Below are positions 6,460-9,505 of a stretch of 9,505 nt of DNA, piece by piece. This stretch comes from Bacteroidota bacterium (GTDB lineage: Bacteria; Bacteroidota; Bacteroidia; Flavobacteriales_D; Crocinitomicaceae). Below the pieces are notes generated by a model. The model worked only from the letters and a program-made list of their open reading frames with translations, was not told the origin of the DNA and did no database searches. Where the stretch lies: contig VGMK01000070.1 of NCBI GenBank assembly GCA_016866375.1, positions 1-9,505 on the forward strand. Direction: 5' to 3'. The stretch's first letter is position 1; each line of letters starts with the position of its first letter. A program made the position numbers and the translations under genes.

Positions 6460-7755
6460 TTAATAACAAAGAACGATACTTCCGGGCTGAATGTATTGGT
6501 AAATAAATTTTGCCGTTGAAGGTGGTAAATTTACACATCCATGGGAACCATCAGCCAAGTAAATTTTATCTCCAAATTTCTCTCTCCATCGGGCGTCATG
6601 AAGTCCTACCCCCTTATTGAATGGCATCCACCAGTTTACACGAGTTCTGTAACCAGGACCATTTAAGATTACGTTGTGCGCTTTATATTTTACATAAAAC
6701 GCACCTCTAGGTGTAGAATGTCCTCTGCGTGGACAACCAGTCACAATAACACTCTCTGTAATAAGTTGACCATCTTTGTAGAACCACATTTTCTGATCTG
6801 AAATGGAGACTTCAACATAGTTTTTGTTAGAATCAAACGCACCGTTTGGAATACCTTTCATTCCATAAATTGGCACGCGATCAACTTTCTGACCACTCAA
6901 AATGTCTTGTTTTAATCGGCTCAATTCTCGATAAACATCAATTCTAGTTCCTAATTCACTTTGAAGTGATATTTGATTTCCTGATGTAGTTTTAAACGAA
7001 ATACTTTTTTCAGTTACGTCATATTTTTCTGCAATTGATCTTACAAATTTCAATCCCTCTGATTTTAAAATGTCTGCATTCATATTGGTATCAAGTGTTA
7101 ACCACGGCGCAAAATCCGCTTTTGATAAACTTAATTCTGCTGTGTTAAATTTAATTGTAATAACAGAAGAAAGACATTTTTTTAAGCTTTTCAAGCCTTC
7201 TTGAACTTTAGGATCTCCCAAAGAATATTTTGGTTTCTTATAACTACTTAGATAGGATATTACTAGCTCTTTTTGTTTATTTGCTATGTAGGAAATAACC
7301 TGCGAATTTAATTTTGAGGTATCTATTTGATTACCAGGAATTGAAGATATTGGTTGAAATTTATTGAATTTAAATTCGAAATTGCAATTTTTTGGTGCAA
7401 CTTGAGGCATTTTATTAAAAACAAAATTCAATTTACGTTTAAAGCCACTTAAATTTTTAATATAAAAAGAAGTATCCATAGTCCAATTGTCATTGGTTGA
7501 TATTTTAAAATACCATTTTATTCCCATAGTATCCCCCGACAAAAAGTTCAAAATATCTCTTTTTTTATCCGAACTGTTAATCTTCCTGGAAAGAGAAGCT
7601 TTAAAATGACCTTCACTTATGATATTCAAGACATAAACATTTTCTGATAAATTTTCAGGATTTCCTTTTGTTTCATGATAAATTCCTCGGTTTAATTCAT
7701 TATTTTCATTACAAGCTAAAAAAATAACCAATAAAAAAATAGCAAATAATCTCAT
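6460..7755 (-). CDS. Lipoprotein L,D-transpeptidase (YkuD domain)
   Basis: This envelope enzyme is expected to form 3-3 cross-links in peptidoglycan or to attach proteins to it. The C-terminal YkuD domain (about 313-431) is complete: VTGCPRRGHSTPRG (338-351), GVGLHDARW (382-390) with H386, and the active-site motif SHGCVNL (404-410) with H405 and nucleophile C407. Ahead of it, residues about 120-170 and 178-275 resemble tandem PG_binding_4/VanW-type units, ending in FKTTSG...RIDV, an arrangement best known from Gram-positive L,D-transpeptidases. The N-terminus is a short lipoprotein signal, MRLFAIFLLVIFLAC, with the lipidated cysteine at 15 and acidic/Asn residues after it (NENNE). The frame stays open to a GTG at 7809, but ATG 7755 places the signal at the true N-terminus (431 residues). 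It is a single gene with spacers of 215 bp upstream and 241 bp downstream; no clear promoter or terminator was found. Confidence 0.93.
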   Translation of the reverse strand: MRLFAIFLLVIFLACNENNELNRGIYHETKGNPENLSENVYVLNIISEGHFKASLSRKINSSDKKRDILNFLSGDTMGIKWYFKISTNDNWTMDTSFYIKNLSGFKRKLNFVFNKMPQVAPKNCNFEFKFNKFQPISSIPGNQIDTSKLNSQVISYIANKQKELVISYLSSYKKPKYSLGDPKVQEGLKSLKKCLSSVITIKFNTAELSLSKADFAPWLTLDTNMNADILKSEGLKFVRSIAEKYDVTEKSISFKTTSGNQISLQSELGTRIDVYRELSRLKQDILSGQKVDRVPIYGMKGIPNGAFDSNKNYVEVSISDQKMWFYKDGQLITESVIVTGCPRRGHSTPRGAFYVKYKAHNVILNGPGYRTRVNWWMPFNKGVGLHDARWREKFGDKIYLADGSHGCVNLPPSTAKFIYQYIQPGSIVLCY

Positions 7756-7849
7756 TGACAAACAATTTTTTATAATTCTTACTCTTCGTAAATAAACTTT
7801 AATAACCACGAATTTAGGGTAAAATTAATTTTAAAAATATTTTCACTTC

Positions 7850-7865
7850 AAGTATTTCTTTTATT
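7850..7865. repeat. Short AT-rich direct repeat, copy 2
   Basis: This is the partner of 6425-6441. It lies in the 215-bp spacer 7756-7970, which otherwise holds a perfect 12-bp palindrome AAAATTAATTTT at 7821-7832 and a 13-bp segment (7839-7851) that is inverted at 6371-6383. I see no gene, RNA or convincing terminator in this spacer. Confidence 0.3.
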
Positions 7866-7970
7866 AGGAGAACTGAATCTAAACCTATATTTCTCAACGT
7901 TTAAGGTAAGTGTAATTTATTTTAAGGTCATACAATTGAAATTAAACATTAAATAAAAATCAAAACAGGA

Positions 7971-8555
7971 TTAATTTGGAATATTCCATTTGATTTGAAG
8001 GTCAGTGAATGTTGCACTTTCCGCAAATTTATCCACTGAAAATTGGATGAAGGAAGGAGAATTATAAAATATTTTCTCCATTTTCCTGTAAAACAGTTGG
8101 ACCAAAAATGGTTTATTAATGGTGTTTATAATATTTGGGCTTTTAATAAATTCATTTTCCCACCCTTTTATAAAACTTGCCTCAGAGGTATTATACAAAT
8201 CAAGCCATGTTGAGTCCTCTGAATAAAGCTTGTTCCATTTTCGCTTTTTTTGCTCATATTCATTCTTTACTTCTTGCTTTTTAATTTCATTTTCTTTAAT
8301 TGACTCTTTATTCGTTGTTGAATTAGGCTTCGATGCAGGTGAATTGGTTTTTTTGGCTTTAGGAAGGTTTGTTTTCTTCCTCTCAGAACGGATTGTAACG
8401 GATTCTTTTTCAAATTTATTTTCTTGAATTTTATTTTGCATTGATTGAGACTTTGCAGTACTCGATTGGTTGTCAGTGCTTTTATTAGAAAGAGAGTTGA
8501 TACTTTCTTGGCAGGCAGTAATCAGAAAAGCTAACACGAAAATCTTGTAATACAT
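7971..8555 (-). CDS. Small lipoprotein with charged linker, unknown function
   Basis: The 194-residue product is not recognised. It begins with a short lipoprotein signal, MYYKIFVLAFLITAC, with the lipobox ITAC and the lipidated cysteine at 15. The transpeptidase next door has its cysteine at the same position. Residues 16-105 form a low-complexity, highly charged and Ser/Asn/Lys/Glu-rich linker, likely disordered, that could span from the membrane into the periplasm or outwards. Residues about 106-194 form a compact, aromatic-rich domain (KLYSEDSTWLDLY at 109-121, MEKIFYNSPSFIQF at 159-172, LQIKWNIPN at the end). The gene lies on the same strand as the transpeptidase, 215 bp upstream of its start, so co-transcription is possible but not shown. 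A candidate promoter sits 19 nt ahead of the ATG. A decayed copy of its 3' end seems to lie at 6257-6406. The linker makes this faster-evolving DNA, but signal and C-terminal domain argue for a real gene. Confidence 0.78.
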   Translation of the reverse strand: MYYKIFVLAFLITACQESINSLSNKSTDNQSSTAKSQSMQNKIQENKFEKESVTIRSERKKTNLPKAKKTNSPASKPNSTTNKESIKENEIKKQEVKNEYEQKKRKWNKLYSEDSTWLDLYNTSEASFIKGWENEFIKSPNIINTINKPFLVQLFYRKMEKIFYNSPSFIQFSVDKFAESATFTDLQIKWNIPN

Positions 8556-8573
8556 GTTGTAGGGGTAAATCTA

Positions 8574-8600
8574 TAAAGTTAAGTATTGCAGAAGTTACAA
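8574..8600 (-). promoter_or_regulatory. Candidate promoter of the small lipoprotein gene
   Basis: On the - strand, TTG (8598-8600) is followed after 16 nt by TAACTTTA (8574-8581), one base off the TAnnTTTG box. The spacing is slightly short of the usual range. The ATG lies 18 nt further on. It is divergent from the ndk promoter. Confidence 0.35.
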
Positions 8601-8655
8601 TACCGAAAATTCCCCCCTAGTTATGAAACATTTTAAAGAAAACAGAATAAATACG

Positions 8656-8663
8656 TAACTTTG
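8656..8663 (+). promoter_or_regulatory. Candidate -7 promoter box for ndk
   Basis: TAACTTTG matches TAnnTTTG exactly and is followed by a C, as in many Bacteroidota promoters. It ends 19 nt before the ndk ATG, in a purine/A-rich leader without a Shine-Dalgarno sequence. No TTG is present at the -33 distance. Confidence 0.5.
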
Positions 8664-8682
8664 CAACCAAAATTTAATTAGA

Positions 8683-9102
8683 ATGGCTAAAAACAGAACG
8701 TTTACTATGTTAAAACCCGATGCGCTTGAGAATGGGTATATGGGAAAGATAATTGACATGATCATCGAGGCTGGTTTTGAAATAAAAGCGATGAAATACA
8801 CAAGATTATCAACGGAACAAGCTAAGAAATTTTACGAAGTTCACGCAGAAAGACCTTTCTATGGTGATCTTGTTGAGTACATGACTTCTGGTCCAATTGT
8901 GGCGGCCATTTTAGAAAAAGAAAATGCAGTTGCTGATTTTCGAGCCTTGATAGGTGCTACAGACCCTGCGGAGGCAGCAGAAGGCACAATTAGAAAAGCT
9001 TATGCCGAGAGTAAAGGACGAAATGCAGTGCATGGTTCTGATTCGGACGAAAATGCAGAAATTGAAGGGAAATTTCATTTTTCGGGAAACGAAATATATT
9101 AA
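8683..9102 (+). CDS. ndk: Nucleoside diphosphate kinase
   Basis: This cytosolic enzyme passes the gamma-phosphate of ATP to other nucleoside diphosphates through a phosphohistidine, balancing NTP and dNTP pools. At 139 residues it has the normal bacterial length. The active-site motif NAVHGSDS (114-121) contains the phosphorylated H117. The nucleotide-binding residues expected for the family are all visible: K11 in TMLKPDA, Y51, F59 in RPFYGDL, R87, T93, R104 in TIRKAYA, and N114. The ending GNEIY is longer by a few residues than the shortest bacterial forms but ordinary. The start is an ATG after a promoter-like box, and the gene is closed by a strong hairpin terminator, so it is probably monocistronic. 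Nothing about it looks unusual. Confidence 0.97.
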   Translation: MAKNRTFTMLKPDALENGYMGKIIDMIIEAGFEIKAMKYTRLSTEQAKKFYEVHAERPFYGDLVEYMTSGPIVAAILEKENAVADFRALIGATDPAEAAEGTIRKAYAESKGRNAVHGSDSDENAEIEGKFHFSGNEIY

Positions 9103-9120
9103 TTTTTGACTATAATTAGT

Positions 9121-9146
9121 AAAGACTGCTCAGGCAGTCTTTTTTT
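9121..9146 (+). terminator. Intrinsic terminator after ndk
   Basis: A perfect 9-bp stem, AAAGACTGC (9121-9129) paired with GCAGTCTTT (9134-9142), encloses a TCAG loop and runs into a seven-T tract (9140-9146). It begins 18 nt after the ndk stop. The prfC ATG follows only 8 nt after the T tract, so any transcript entering prfC from ndk must read through this hairpin. Confidence 0.88.
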
Positions 9147-9154
9147 GTTTACAT

Positions 9155-9505
9155 ATGAAACATGCGGAAGCCATAGAGAAAAGACGAACCTTCGGGATAA
9201 TTTCTCACCCAGATGCCGGAAAAACCACCTTAACTGAAAAGCTATTGCTATTTGGTGGTGCCATTCAAACTGCAGGTGCTGTTAAGAATAACAAAATAAA
9301 AAAGACAGCTACCTCTGATTTCATGGAGATTGAAAAGCAAAGAGGGATTTCTGTTGCTACTTCAGTTATGGCCTTTGAATACCGCAATCGTCAAATTAAT
9401 ATTCTTGATACACCTGGACACAAAGATTTTGCGGAAGACACTTTTCGGACATTAACTGCTGTAGATAGTGTAATTCTTGTAATCGACTGTGCAAATGGGG
9501 TCGAG
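9155..9505 (+). CDS. prfC: Peptide chain release factor 3 (5' part, runs off window)
   Basis: RF3 is a translational GTPase that recycles RF1 and RF2 from the ribosome after termination. The window holds the first 117 residues, all within the GTPase domain. The P-loop is SHPDAGKTT (17-25), the switch I region is EKQRGISVATSVMAF (60-74), and the G3 motif is DTPGHKDF (85-92). FGGAIQTAGAVK (33-44), SDFMEIEKQRGIS (54-66) and FRTLTAVDS (97-105) separate RF3 from EF-G, which differs at these places. The ATG at 9155 gives the family's short lead-in (EAIEKRRTF). It begins 8 nt after the T tract of the ndk terminator, with no recognisable promoter between them. Position 68 is Ala, where E. coli RF3 has Thr, a mild change beside the conserved T69. 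Confidence 0.95.
   Translation, partial: MKHAEAIEKRRTFGIISHPDAGKTTLTEKLLLFGGAIQTAGAVKNNKIKKTATSDFMEIEKQRGISVATSVMAFEYRNRQINILDTPGHKDFAEDTFRTLTAVDSVILVIDCANGVE

Noticed and set aside
7756..7809. Possible GTG start at 7809 for the transpeptidase
   Set aside because: It would put 18 basic residues before the lipoprotein signal peptide; the ATG at 7755 gives a normal signal start.
8230..8427. Open frame antisense to the lipoprotein linker
   Set aside because: It is a hydrophobic mirror image of the Lys/Glu-rich linker codons, as expected from composition, with no independent support.

Overview
The window looks like chromosomal DNA from a member of the Bacteroidota, probably the class Flavobacteriia. 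It is AT-rich, and I see little sign of Shine-Dalgarno sequences before the start codons. Several genes are instead preceded by the Bacteroidota -7 promoter motif TAnnTTTG. The LuxC-type acyl-CoA reductase and the menaquinone gene cluster fit the same group. Family or genus cannot be fixed from the sequence alone.

Layout, left to right. On the + strand (1-1858) lie the 3' end of an acyl-CoA reductase gene, methionine aminopeptidase (map), and a multi-pass membrane protein of unknown function whose ATG overlaps the map stop. On the - strand (6218 down to 1843) is a tightly packed five-gene cluster: a hotdog thioesterase of the DHNA-CoA hydrolase type (menI), isochorismate synthase (menF), SEPHCHC synthase (menD), a TerC-family integral membrane protein, and a soluble protein of unknown function. 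The spacings are 2 nt, 8 nt, a 4-nt overlap and a 4-nt overlap, so this should be one transcript. The first three genes cover isochorismate formation, the MenD condensation, and the late thioesterase step of menaquinone synthesis. The other men genes (menB, menC, menE, menA, ubiE) are outside the window. The last gene of the cluster overlaps the oppositely oriented membrane protein gene tail to tail by 16 bp.

From about 6219 to 8600 the DNA is more AT-rich and less densely coded. It holds two - strand genes for predicted lipoproteins: an L,D-transpeptidase with peptidoglycan-binding-type repeats, and a small protein with a long charged linker. Between menI and the transpeptidase gene I find what appears to be a decayed, in-frame copy of the 3' end of the small lipoprotein gene. 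This is the least expected observation in the window.

On the right (8683-9505, + strand) are nucleoside diphosphate kinase (ndk) with a strong intrinsic terminator, and the first 117 codons of peptide chain release factor 3 (prfC), which starts almost directly after that terminator.

I found no CRISPR array, insertion sequence, phage gene, tRNA or rRNA, and no clear sign of a new defence or biosynthetic system. No gene-free gap exceeds 300 bases; the two largest (6219-6459 and 7756-7970) are described in the entries.
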